A stretch of DNA of 45,436 bases from an uncultured Prevotella sp. (GTDB taxonomy: Bacteria > Bacteroidota > Bacteroidia > Bacteroidales > Bacteroidaceae). Both the position numbers and the translations under genes were made by a program. The notes beneath the pieces are model-generated. The model searched no databases. It had not been told where the DNA came from and saw only the letters and a program-made list of their open reading frames with translations. This document shows, piece after piece, positions 1 through 7,097 of the stretch; positions within the stretch are counted from its first letter, which is position 1, and every line of letters starts with the position of its first letter. Where the stretch lies: assembly GCA_934183355.1 (NCBI GenBank), contig CAKPST010000006.1:1-45436 (forward strand). Direction: 5' to 3'.

Positions 1-67
1 GACGGATTCGAACCGCCGACCCTCTGCTTGTAAGGCAGATGCTCTAAACCAGCTGAGCTAAACGCCC
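1..67 (-). tRNA. tRNA-Val (anticodon TAC), 3' end cut by window edge
   Basis: Read on the minus strand from 67, the sequence begins with the acceptor strand GGGCGTT. It continues with a D-arm (TAGCTCAGCTGGTTTAGAGCA), an anticodon stem TCTGC/GCAGA around loop CTTACAA (anticodon TAC, valine) and a T-arm GGCGG-TTCGAAT-CCGTC. The window stops there, so the 3' acceptor strand and any CCA lie outside. A well-formed promoter lies 55 bp upstream. Confidence 0.93.
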
Positions 68-121
68 TTGTGCTTTCGTCTCAAGAACCTTGCTGTAGTG
101 CTTAGTTCTTTAAAGCGAGTG

Positions 122-153
122 CAAAGGTAGCACGAATATTCTGAACCACCAAA
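122..153 (-). promoter_or_regulatory. Promoter for tRNA-Val
   Basis: On the minus strand TTTG (150-153) is followed after exactly 20 bp by TACCTTTG (122-129). This is the Bacteroidota -33/-7 arrangement. The predicted start of transcription falls about 45-50 bases upstream of the mature tRNA 5' end. Confidence 0.75.
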
Positions 154-252
154 CTTTCCATTACAAATCGTCTCACGTTTAACATCCTTTAATCAAACAC
201 CGTCCCCAACCTACCATTTCAACACACATTTTAAGATTCTCCCTCCATCCCC

Positions 253-325
253 GAATAATTAACGTATAATTAACGGTCAATTAACCGGCATTAACGACCC
301 GTTTATTTTCTTTATCGTTAATTCC
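253..325 (+). repeat. ATTAACG-rich palindromic repeat, copy 1
   Basis: The stretch repeats ATTAACG-type units and contains GGCATTAACGAC, then an A/T-rich ATTTTCTTT spacer, then TCGTTAATTCCCC, so it can fold on itself. Read in the same direction it closely matches the reverse complement of the intergenic palindrome at 8672-8820, including the ATTTTCTTT spacer. Copy 1 lacks about 11 bases present in the other copy. Confidence 0.7.
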
Positions 326-348
326 CCTCCTATTTCACCGATTTTATG

Positions 349-357
349 TACCTTTGC
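349..357 (+). promoter_or_regulatory. -7 element of antiporter operon promoter
   Basis: TACCTTTGC matches the Bacteroidota -7 consensus TAnnTTTGC. No clear TTTG is seen 20 bp upstream, so only the -7 half is supported. Its position argues that translation starts at ATG 402 and not at the in-frame TTG at 354, which lies inside this element. Confidence 0.6.
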
Positions 358-401
358 ACCATCAAGCCCCCTTAATCACAAACCCAAAATACATCGTCCT
401 T

Positions 402-2534
402 ATGACCAACATAGCAAGTTATTTCCCCATCACCGACCCCACACTGATATTCTTTGTGGTGCTCCTCATCATCCTCTTCGCCCCAATCATCATGGGCAAG
501 CTGCGCATTCCGCACATCATCGGAATGGTGTTGGCAGGAGTGGCAGTGGGAAAATACGGCTTCAACATACTGTCAAGAGACGACTCATTTGAGCTATTCG
601 GCAAGGTGGGACTATATTATATAATGTTCCTTGCGTCGTTGGAGATGGACATGGAGGGAGTGAAGCGCAACTCACGGCGATTTGGAGTGTTCGGACTACT
701 CACATTTGCCGTGCCACTGCTGCTCACCTATGTGGCAAGTCTAACCATACTACACTATTCGCAACTCGCCTCCATACTACTGGGATGTATCATGGCATCG
801 AACACGCTCATAGCCTACCCCATCGTGGGACGATATGGACTACAGAAGAAACCGAGTGTGACGCTGTCGGTGGGTTCGTCGATGATATCACTGCTCATGG
901 CACTCGTCACCCTCGCCGCAATAGTGGCATCGTATGGTGGCAATACAGGACCTATGTTCTGGCTATGGTTTGCCGGCAAGTTTGTGCTCTATTGTGCCAC
1001 ACTCATCATTGTCATACCACGATTGGCACGATGGTTTCTGCGACGCTATAGCGACGCCGTCATGCAGTTTATCTTCGTTATGTCGATGCTCTTTATGAGT
1101 GCCGTGTTCAGCGAGGCAGTGGGACTGGAGGGCATCTTCGGCGCCTTCCTCTCAGGACTCATCCTCAACCGCTTCATCCCACACGTGTCGCCACTGATGA
1201 ACCGCATAGAGTTTATAGGCAACGCACTCTTCATACCCTACTTTCTCATCGGCGTGGGCATGCTCATCAATGTTCGCATGCTTTTTGCTGGAGGCAATAT
1301 ACTGATGGTGGTGTTGGTGGTGACACTGTTTGGCACGCTGGGCAAGGCGCTCGCTGCATATATAGCCTCGTTTCTGTTTAAGCTGCCAGTGTCGTCGGGC
1401 AACATGATGTTTGGACTCACCTCGGCACATGCCGCTGGAGCCATTGCCATGGTGATGATTGGAATGAGAGTGGAGCTGGCTCCGGGTGTGGCGCTTGTCA
1501 ACGACGACATGCTCAATGGTGTGGTGATAATGATTCTGTTCACGTGCATCATCTCGACGATGGTGACCGAGCATGCGGCCCAACAGATAATACTGCGCGA
1601 CAAGGAGATGCCCAATGCCGAGGACGACAAGCATGCCAACGACGAGAAGATACTCATACCTATGAAATACCCTGAGTATGCACAGCGACTGGTGAATGTG
1701 GCGATGATGATGCGCAACCCGAAGAACACAACGGGACTCGTAGGACTGAACGTGGTGTATGACGACGACGACATGCACCGCAATATGGAGCAAGGACAGC
1801 AACTGCTCGACCGCATGGCAAGCTATGCCGCTGCCGCCGACATGACGATGCAGACGCAGGTGAGAGTGGCAGCCAATATTGCCAACGGCATACGACATGC
1901 CTTCAAGGAATATCGTGCCACGGATGTGCTCATAGGTATGCACATGCACCCAGAGGTGTCGCAGAAGTTTTGGGGAGCCTTTCATCAGAGTCTGTTCAAT
2001 GGACTCAACTCGCAGATAGTGATGGCTCGACTCAACCAACCGCTGTCTACAATACGCCGCGTGCAGGTGGCAGTGCCGTCGAGAGCGCAGTTTGAGCCAG
2101 GATTCTATCGCTGGTTGGAGCGTGTGTGTCGCCTTGCAGCCAATATGGAGTGTCACACGGAGTTCTTCGGCAGAGAGGATGTGCTGCCACTGATAGAGCA
2201 GTATGTCAAGAACAAGCACCGCAACATACGTGTGTCGTTCACGAAGATGCTGCATTGGTCAGAGATGCCACGACTTGCTGCAAGCATATCCGACGACCAT
2301 CTGTTTATCGTGGTGACTGCACGTAAGGGTACGGTGTCGTATAAGAACGCCCTGGAACGTCTGCCCGACGAGATACAAAACAACTTCTCGGGCAAGAACA
2401 TCATGATAATATTCCCCGATCAGCATGGCGACGCAATGGAAGAGATGACATTTGCACAGCCACAACATACGGAGGATCTGAGTGCGTATGAGTCGCTGAG
2501 AAAGTGGATGAAGAAGAATTTGATGAAGAAATAA
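402..2534 (+). CDS. Cation:proton antiporter (CPA2/Kef type) with C-terminal USP-like region
   Basis: The 710-residue protein starts MTNIASYFPITDPT. Roughly the first 400 residues are hydrophobic, with about 12 membrane segments typical of the Na+/H+ exchanger fold (PF00999, CPA2), including LFAPIIMGKLRIPHIIGMVLAG and a GLEGIFGAFLSGLIL segment. The remaining 300 residues are soluble and begin near EMPNAEDDKHANDEKILIPM. They resemble the universal-stress-protein-like cytoplasmic region found on many Bacteroidota CPA2 proteins (inference from layout). The likely role is exchange of Na+ or K+ for protons at the inner membrane. ATG 402 is chosen because the promoter -7 element covers the alternative upstream start. 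It heads a four-gene plus-strand cluster. Confidence 0.85.
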   Translation: MTNIASYFPITDPTLIFFVVLLIILFAPIIMGKLRIPHIIGMVLAGVAVGKYGFNILSRDDSFELFGKVGLYYIMFLASLEMDMEGVKRNSRRFGVFGLLTFAVPLLLTYVASLTILHYSQLASILLGCIMASNTLIAYPIVGRYGLQKKPSVTLSVGSSMISLLMALVTLAAIVASYGGNTGPMFWLWFAGKFVLYCATLIIVIPRLARWFLRRYSDAVMQFIFVMSMLFMSAVFSEAVGLEGIFGAFLSGLILNRFIPHVSPLMNRIEFIGNALFIPYFLIGVGMLINVRMLFAGGNILMVVLVVTLFGTLGKALAAYIASFLFKLPVSSGNMMFGLTSAHAAGAIAMVMIGMRVELAPGVALVNDDMLNGVVIMILFTCIISTMVTEHAAQQIILRDKEMPNAEDDKHANDEKILIPMKYPEYAQRLVNVAMMMRNPKNTTGLVGLNVVYDDDDMHRNMEQGQQLLDRMASYAAAADMTMQTQVRVAANIANGIRHAFKEYRATDVLIGMHMHPEVSQKFWGAFHQSLFNGLNSQIVMARLNQPLSTIRRVQVAVPSRAQFEPGFYRWLERVCRLAANMECHTEFFGREDVLPLIEQYVKNKHRNIRVSFTKMLHWSEMPRLAASISDDHLFIVVTARKGTVSYKNALERLPDEIQNNFSGKNIMIIFPDQHGDAMEEMTFAQPQHTEDLSAYESLRKWMKKNLMKK

Positions 2535-2575
2535 GACATAATATATATAAGACTCAAGACATAATATATATAAGA
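2533..2575 (+). repeat. Two 20-bp direct repeats between antiporter and ABC gene
   Basis: AAGACATAATATATATAAGA occurs at 2533-2552 and again, identically, at 2556-2575, separated by CTC (period 23). The first copy begins in the antiporter stop codon and the second ends just before the ATG at 2578. The spacer is A/T-rich and carries no recognisable SD sequence. A local duplication is the simplest explanation. Confidence 0.85.
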
Positions 2576-2577
2576 TT

Positions 2578-3291
2578 ATGATAGACATTAAGGATATAAC
2601 CAAGAGTTTTGGCTCACTTCAGGTGCTCAAGGGCATCGACCTGCATATTGCCAAGGGCGAGGTGGTGAGCATTGTAGGCCCAAGTGGTGCCGGCAAGACT
2701 ACTCTGCTACAGATAATGGGAACTCTCGACAGTGCCGATAGTGGCTCTGTCTGCATCGACGGCGTGGACGTGGGCAGCCTCAGCAAGAAGAAATTGAGCG
2801 ACTTTCGCAACCGCAACATCGGTTTTGTATTCCAGTTTCATCAGTTGTTGCCTGAGTTTACGGCGCTGGAGAATGTGATGATTCCGGCATACATCAGTGG
2901 CAAAGGCACCAAAGAAGCCAAACAACGAGCTATGGAATTGCTGGAATTTATGAATCTTGCCGACCGAGCAGCACACAAACCAGCCGAGTTGTCGGGTGGC
3001 GAGAAGCAACGTGTGGCTGTGGCACGTGCTTTGGTGAACAATCCAGCGGTGGTGTTTGCCGACGAACCATCGGGTTCGCTCGACTCAAAGAATAAGGCTG
3101 AGTTGCATCAGTTGTTCTTCGATCTGCGCGATAAGTTCGGTCAGACATTCGTCATCGTTACTCACGACGAGCATCTGGCATCTATCACCGACCGAACTAT
3201 ACATATCGAGGACGGACGAATAGTGGAAGAAGAGGCAGAAAAGGACATTGATAACAATACAGAAAACGACATAGATAACGATAAACAATAA
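2578..3291 (+). CDS. lolD: ABC transporter ATP-binding protein, LolD/MacB type
   Basis: The 237-residue nucleotide-binding subunit has Walker [10 protein letters not shown] (about 34-42), a Q-loop region [19 protein letters not shown], the signature [15 protein letters not shown] (from about 138), Walker [14 protein letters not shown] (about 157-169) and the switch histidine in VTHDEH (about 196). Length and the [11 protein letters not shown] stretch fit the LolD/FtsE/MacB group that drives lipoprotein release or related envelope functions. No permease is adjacent, so the partner must be encoded elsewhere and the exact substrate is inferred. The C-terminus ends in an unusual acidic, Asn/Asp-rich tail of about 20 residues ([14 protein letters not shown]). 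It lies 43 bp after the antiporter and 12 bp before the S1 gene. Confidence 0.85.
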   Translation: MIDIKDITKSFGSLQVLKGIDLHIAKGEVVSIVGPSGAGKTTLLQIMGTLDSADSGSVCIDGVDVGSLSKKKLSDFRNRNIGFVFQFHQLLPEFTALENVMIPAYISGKGTKEAKQRAMELLEFMNLADRAAHKPAELSGGEKQRVAVARALVNNPAVVFADEPSGSLDSKNKAELHQLFFDLRDKFGQTFVIVTHDEHLASITDRTIHIEDGRIVEEEAEKDIDNNTENDIDNDKQ

Positions 3292-3303
3292 TACCTATTA
3301 TAT

Positions 3304-4140
3304 ATGATAAAACTTGGTGACTACAATAAGATGACCGTTGTCAAGGAGGTTGACTTCGGTATGTACCTCGACGGAGGCGATGAGGGCGAGATTTTGCTAC
3401 CCAAACGTTATATACCAGAGGGCACCAAACCGGGCGACGAACTCGAAGTTTTCATCTATCTCGACCAGGAAGAGCGCCCAGTTGCCACCACAGAGCATCC
3501 TCTATGCAAGGTGGGCGACTTCGCTTATCTGGAGGTTTCGTGGGTGAACGAGTATGGAGCGTTCCTCAACTGGGGCTTGATGAAGGACATATTCTGCCCA
3601 TTCCGCGAACAGAAGATGCGCATGCAGAAGGGCGAAAGCTACATCGTACATGTGCATATCGACGAGGATTCGTATCGCATCGTGGCTTCTGCCAAGGTGG
3701 AGAGGTATTTCGCCGAGCGACATCCTTTCTATAATCATGGACAGGAGGTTGACCTTCTGGTGTGGCAGAAGACCGACATGGGATTCAAAGTGATAATAGA
3801 CAACTGCTATCCAGGGCTTGTTTACGACGACCAAGTGTTCCGCTATCTGCACACTGGCGACCGAGTGAAGGGATATATCAACACTGTTAGACCAGATGGC
3901 AAGATAGATGTGACTCTGCAACCCACCGGACGACAGCAGACACTCGACTTCTCGGAGACGCTGCTGCAATACCTCAAGGACAATGGTGGCAAGTGCGAAC
4001 TGGGCGACAAGAGCGACGCTGAGGACATAAAGAGACGATTCCAAGTGAGCAAGAAGGTGTATAAGCGAGCAATCGGAGACCTATATAAACGACGACTGAT
4101 AGAAATAGGAGACGAAGGAATAAAGCTGACACACAAATAA
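3304..4140 (+). CDS. CvfB-like S1 RNA-binding protein
   Basis: The 278-residue protein matches the CvfB/YitL layout: tandem S1-like OB-folds followed by a C-terminal winged helix. The first module holds VDFGMYLDGGDEGEILLPKRYIP and the second WVNEYGAFLNWGLMKDIFCPF. A third resembles LVWQKTDMGFKVIIDNCYPGLVY and the tail DAEDIKRRFQVSKKVYKRAIGDLYKRRLI fits the winged helix. Family members bind RNA and are linked to regulation of virulence or growth in other bacteria; here a role in RNA binding is inferred only. The start ATG lies 12 bp after the ABC ATPase stop, so co-transcription is likely. Confidence 0.85.
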   Translation: MIKLGDYNKMTVVKEVDFGMYLDGGDEGEILLPKRYIPEGTKPGDELEVFIYLDQEERPVATTEHPLCKVGDFAYLEVSWVNEYGAFLNWGLMKDIFCPFREQKMRMQKGESYIVHVHIDEDSYRIVASAKVERYFAERHPFYNHGQEVDLLVWQKTDMGFKVIIDNCYPGLVYDDQVFRYLHTGDRVKGYINTVRPDGKIDVTLQPTGRQQTLDFSETLLQYLKDNGGKCELGDKSDAEDIKRRFQVSKKVYKRAIGDLYKRRLIEIGDEGIKLTHK

Positions 4141-4150
4141 GGATGTGCTT

Positions 4151-4879
4151 ATGAAAAAGGTTGGTTTAATAATAATGAGTGCAGCAATGCTACTTAGCAG
4201 CTGCAACACTGGAGCCGGAGCAGGAGCCTATGCAGGCAGTTCGCTCGGCTCTATACTCGGTTCGGCAATAGGAGGCATTGCCGGTGGTGCACGTGGCAGC
4301 GATGTCGGCACCATCATAGGCATGGCTGGAGGAGCAATGGTGGGAGCAGCCATGGGCAACACGGCTGACAAGCAGCAGCAAAGATATCAGCAGCAGAGCT
4401 ACGACATTGATCCAACGACAATGGTGGACAACAGCAACTCTGGCGACGACCGTATTGACTTTTCGACAGCCGAAACCAAGTCGATGGAAGCCAGCCGTGT
4501 GGAGTCAATAAGCAGCCCCAGCAGCACTCCCAACGACAAGCTCACTATAAAACATGTGCGATTTGTAGACACTGACGGCGACGGATGTCTCACAGCTGAG
4601 GAAATGGGCAAGGTGGTATTCGAGATATACAACGACACACCCAACCCAATATACAACTTCGAACCATCAGTGACCGAGGCAAATGGCAATCGACGCATAT
4701 ATATTTCGCCGAGTGTGCGCATCGAACACATCATGCCCGGCGAGGGACTGCGCTATACAGCCACCGTAAAAGCCGACCGCCGTATCAAGAACGGAGAGGC
4801 ACGACTGCTCGTATCGACACAGAAGGACGGACGACCAATATCGTATGTGACAGTGCTCAAGGTGGCCACAATGAAGTGA
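4151..4879 (+). CDS. Glycine-zipper lipoprotein with EF-hand-like loop
   Basis: The 242-residue protein (from ATG 4151; GTG 4145 is a less likely start) begins with a lipoprotein signal MKKVGLIIMSAAMLLSSC, so the cysteine should be lipidated. Residues about 20-75 are a glycine zipper (GAGAGAYAGSSLGSILGSAIGG, then GTIIGMAGGAMVGAAMGN), which usually inserts in or packs against membrane. A Gln/Ser-rich linker follows, then DTDGDGCLTAEE at about residue 140, which matches the 12-position calcium loop of an EF-hand (acidic at 1, 3, 5 and 12, Gly at 6). The C-terminal 90 residues look like a beta-rich domain (YNDTPNPIYNFEP, VRIEHIMPGEGLRYTATV). Function is unknown. The start is 10 bp after the CvfB-like gene, last in the cluster. 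Confidence 0.8.
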   Translation: MKKVGLIIMSAAMLLSSCNTGAGAGAYAGSSLGSILGSAIGGIAGGARGSDVGTIIGMAGGAMVGAAMGNTADKQQQRYQQQSYDIDPTTMVDNSNSGDDRIDFSTAETKSMEASRVESISSPSSTPNDKLTIKHVRFVDTDGDGCLTAEEMGKVVFEIYNDTPNPIYNFEPSVTEANGNRRIYISPSVRIEHIMPGEGLRYTATVKADRRIKNGEARLLVSTQKDGRPISYVTVLKVATMK

Positions 4880-4947
4880 CACACTGAGATATGTTATCGC
4901 ACACGTTTCTAAAAGTAAATTAAAAAGGCGAAAAACTACGATTTTTA

Positions 4948-4980
4948 TTTGGTCGATAAACGCAAAAAAGCTATATTTGC
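4948..4980 (+). promoter_or_regulatory. gdhA promoter
   Basis: TTTG at 4948-4951, a 20-bp spacer and TATATTTGC at 4972-4980 form a textbook Bacteroidota promoter. The leader to the gdhA ATG at 5034 would be about 45-50 bases. Confidence 0.85.
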
Positions 4981-5033
4981 GATGTCTTAATGACAATACG
5001 TTAATCTATATAAACAACTAAAAACCTTTTACT

Positions 5034-6371
5034 ATGAACGTTGAGAAAATAATGCAAGACCTTGAGGCTAAGCACCCAGGCGAAGCAGAGTATTTGCAGG
5101 CAGTACGCGAAGTCCTCATCTCTATCCAGGACGTATACAATCAGCACCCTGAGTTTGAGAAGGCTAAGCTCATTGAGCGTCTCGTAGAGCCAGAGCGTAT
5201 CATCACGTTCCGCGTGCCATGGACAGACGACAAGGGCGAAGTACACGTTAACATCGGCTACCGCGTACAGTTTAACGGCGCTATCGGTCCGTACAAGGGC
5301 GGCTTGCGTTTCCATCCGTCTGTAAACCTCTCTATCCTCAAGTTCCTCGGATTCGAACAGACTTTCAAGAACGCGCTTACCACACTGCCTATGGGTGGCG
5401 GCAAGGGCGGTTCCGACTTCTCTATACGTGGACGCAGCGACGCTGAAGTTATGCGCTTCTGCCAGGCGTTCATGACCGAGCTTTATCGCCATATCGGACC
5501 AGACGAAGACGTCCCGGCAGGTGACATCGGCGTTGGCGGTCGCGAGATTGGCTATCTCTTCGGCATGTATAAGAAACTCACCCACCAGTATCAGGGCGTG
5601 CTCACAGGCAAGGGTCTTGAGTTTGGTGGTTCACGTATACGTCCAGAGGCTACTGGTTTTGGCGCTCTCTACTTCGTCGACCAGATGCTCGCAACTCGCG
5701 GCTTGAGCCTTAAGGGCAAGACAGTGGCTATCTCTGGCTTCGGCAATGTGGCTTGGGGTGCTGCAAAGAAGGCTACAGAACTTGGTGCTAAGGTCATCAC
5801 AATATCTGGTCCTGACGGATACATCCTCGACGAGGCAGGTATCGAAGGCGACAAGATTGACTATATGCTCGAACTTCGCTCTTCTGGCAACGACATCTGC
5901 CAGCCTTACGAGGACGAGTTCCCTGGCTCTAAGTTCATAGCAGGCAAGAAGCCATGGGAGGTTAAGGCTGACATCTACCTCACATGTGCCACACAGAACG
6001 AGCTCAACGGCGCCGACGCTGACATGATTCTCGCTCAGCACCCAGAGTGCGTAGCCGAGGTATCAAACATGGGTTGCACCGCTGAGGCAGTGGACAAGTT
6101 TGTAGCTGCTAAGCAGCTCTTCGCTCCTGGAAAGGCAGTCAACGCTGGTGGCGTGGCTACTTCAGGTCTTGAAATGACCCAAAACTCAGTGCGTCTGAGC
6201 TGGAGCGAGAAGGAAGTCGACGAGAAGCTCCACTACATCATGCACTCTATCCACGAGCAGTGTGTGAAGTATGGCAAGCAGACTGACGGCTATATCGACT
6301 ATGTTCGCGGCGCTAACATCGCAGGATTTATGAAGGTTGCCAACGCAATGATGGCTCAAGGTATTGTTTAA
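5034..6371 (+). CDS. gdhA: NADP-type glutamate dehydrogenase
   Basis: At 445 residues it has the length of the hexameric GdhA family (E. coli about 447). It carries the glutamate-binding lysine region LPMGGGKGGSDF (Lys about 124), YKGGLRFHPSVN, and the Rossmann loop ISGFGNVAWGAA near 232-243. It catalyses reversible reductive amination of 2-oxoglutarate with ammonium, the main ammonium assimilation route in many gut Bacteroidota. NADP preference is inferred from family similarity. It is monocistronic: its own promoter lies upstream and a strong hairpin terminator follows at 6386. Compared with its neighbours its codon use looks biased towards a small set (CTC, GGC, AAG, GAG), which suits high expression. 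Confidence 0.96.
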   Translation: MNVEKIMQDLEAKHPGEAEYLQAVREVLISIQDVYNQHPEFEKAKLIERLVEPERIITFRVPWTDDKGEVHVNIGYRVQFNGAIGPYKGGLRFHPSVNLSILKFLGFEQTFKNALTTLPMGGGKGGSDFSIRGRSDAEVMRFCQAFMTELYRHIGPDEDVPAGDIGVGGREIGYLFGMYKKLTHQYQGVLTGKGLEFGGSRIRPEATGFGALYFVDQMLATRGLSLKGKTVAISGFGNVAWGAAKKATELGAKVITISGPDGYILDEAGIEGDKIDYMLELRSSGNDICQPYEDEFPGSKFIAGKKPWEVKADIYLTCATQNELNGADADMILAQHPECVAEVSNMGCTAEAVDKFVAAKQLFAPGKAVNAGGVATSGLEMTQNSVRLSWSEKEVDEKLHYIMHSIHEQCVKYGKQTDGYIDYVRGANIAGFMKVANAMMAQGIV

Positions 6372-6385
6372 TAGAATTTGAATGG

Positions 6386-6431
6386 GGGAATAGGAACCGC
6401 AGTAGCGGTTTCTGTTCCCTCTTGTTGTTTT
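6386..6431 (+). terminator. gdhA terminator
   Basis: A 15-bp stem pairs 6386-6400 (GGGAATAGGAACCGC) with 6405-6419, allowing G-T pairs, around loop AGTA. TCTTGTTGTTTT follows. Confidence 0.85.
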
Positions 6432-6447
6432 AGAATATATTTAGTTA

Positions 6448-6960
6448 GTGGAATATTACAGGATAGTTAAATTGTTTTTAGCGATAGCATCAACATTATT
6501 TGTTGCCGTTCCCGTCAGCGCTCAGTCGCAGAGGGGCAAGGCATCTTTTTACTCCAAACGCGCCACCGGAGCACGCACAAGCAGCGGCGAGCGCCTACAT
6601 CACGACAGTCTGACATGTGCACATCGCACACATCCATTCGGCACACTACTGAAAGTGACCAACGAGAGCAACGGCAAATGGGTTGTGGTGCGTGTCACCG
6701 ACCGCGGTCCACGTGGACGCGGACGCATCATCGACCTCTCGCATGCTGCCGCACGAGAACTAGGAATACTCAGTCAGGGTGTGGCTATGGTTAAGGTGGA
6801 ACGCTATCATAAGTCGAAGATACCATTCCGACCCGAAGACGACAATTTGCCAGAGATTGACTTTGAAGTAACAGAGTATGAATTGCCTGCAAGCGGAGTG
6901 CTTCATTTCCCCACTTACGGCAAGCAATATAAGCAATATGTAAAGACAGTTGACGACTAA
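6448..6960 (+). CDS. RlpA-like septal ring lytic transglycosylase family protein
   Basis: The 170-residue protein begins with a GTG codon at 6448; no ATG is available in frame before the signal peptide (KLFLAIASTLFVAVPVSAQS). The mature part is a double-psi beta-barrel of the RlpA type: GKASFYSKRATGARTSSGE, then TCAHRTHPFGTLLKVTN, VRVTDRGPRGRGRIIDLSHAAA and GVAMVKVERY. In characterised RlpA the conserved Asp in TDRGP and the His in the preceding loop are needed for cleaving denuded glycan, and both are present. The C-terminal 40 residues lack the SPOR domain found in E. coli RlpA. It probably acts in the periplasm on peptidoglycan. A terminator-like hairpin follows. Confidence 0.85.
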   Translation: MEYYRIVKLFLAIASTLFVAVPVSAQSQRGKASFYSKRATGARTSSGERLHHDSLTCAHRTHPFGTLLKVTNESNGKWVVVRVTDRGPRGRGRIIDLSHAAARELGILSQGVAMVKVERYHKSKIPFRPEDDNLPEIDFEVTEYELPASGVLHFPTYGKQYKQYVKTVDD

Positions 6961-6961
6961 C

Positions 6962-6996
6962 AAATTCTGCACAAACCCATTGTTTTGTGCAGATTT
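6962..6996 (+). terminator. Hairpin after rlpA-like gene
   Basis: CTGCACAAA (6967-6975) pairs with TTTGTGCAG (6984-6992) around an 8-base loop, flanked by AAATT and ATTT. It lies just after the stop codon. The T-tract is weak, so termination strength is uncertain. Confidence 0.6.
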
Positions 6997-7038
6997 AGTG
7001 CGTTTAAGTGTTAAGAGAGCTTAAATAAACCTCCACCG

Positions 7039-7072
7039 TTATGGAAAAACAGGACAATTCATTTACCTTTGC
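7039..7072 (+). promoter_or_regulatory. Promoter of FadL-type porin gene
   Basis: TACCTTTGC at 7064-7072 is a good -7 element. TTATG at 7039-7043 sits 20 bp upstream as a degenerate -33. The promoter overlaps an in-frame ATG at 7041, so translation must begin downstream at 7098. Confidence 0.65.
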
Positions 7073-7097
7073 AACCAATTTTTTAAAGGTAATTAAG

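Larger units (their letters stand above)
68..401. other. Intergenic region between tRNA-Val and antiporter
   Basis: This 334-base stretch has no credible gene. It holds the tRNA promoter (122-153), an ATTAACG-rich repeat (253-325) and the -7 element of the antiporter promoter (349-357). Nothing distinctive is seen between 154 and 252. Confidence 0.6.

Noticed and set aside
354..401. Upstream TTG start for the antiporter (adds 16 residues)
   Set aside because: The codon lies inside the -7 promoter element TACCTTTGC, so it would not be transcribed as a start; ATG 402 fits better.
1152..2255. Long minus-strand frame opposite the antiporter gene
   Set aside because: It is His/Arg-rich and lies antisense to a clearly coding region, with no start signal or known domain.
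7041..7097. Upstream ATG for the FadL-type porin (adds 19 residues)
   Set aside because: The promoter -7 element at 7064-7072 lies downstream of it, and the longer form would bury the signal peptide.
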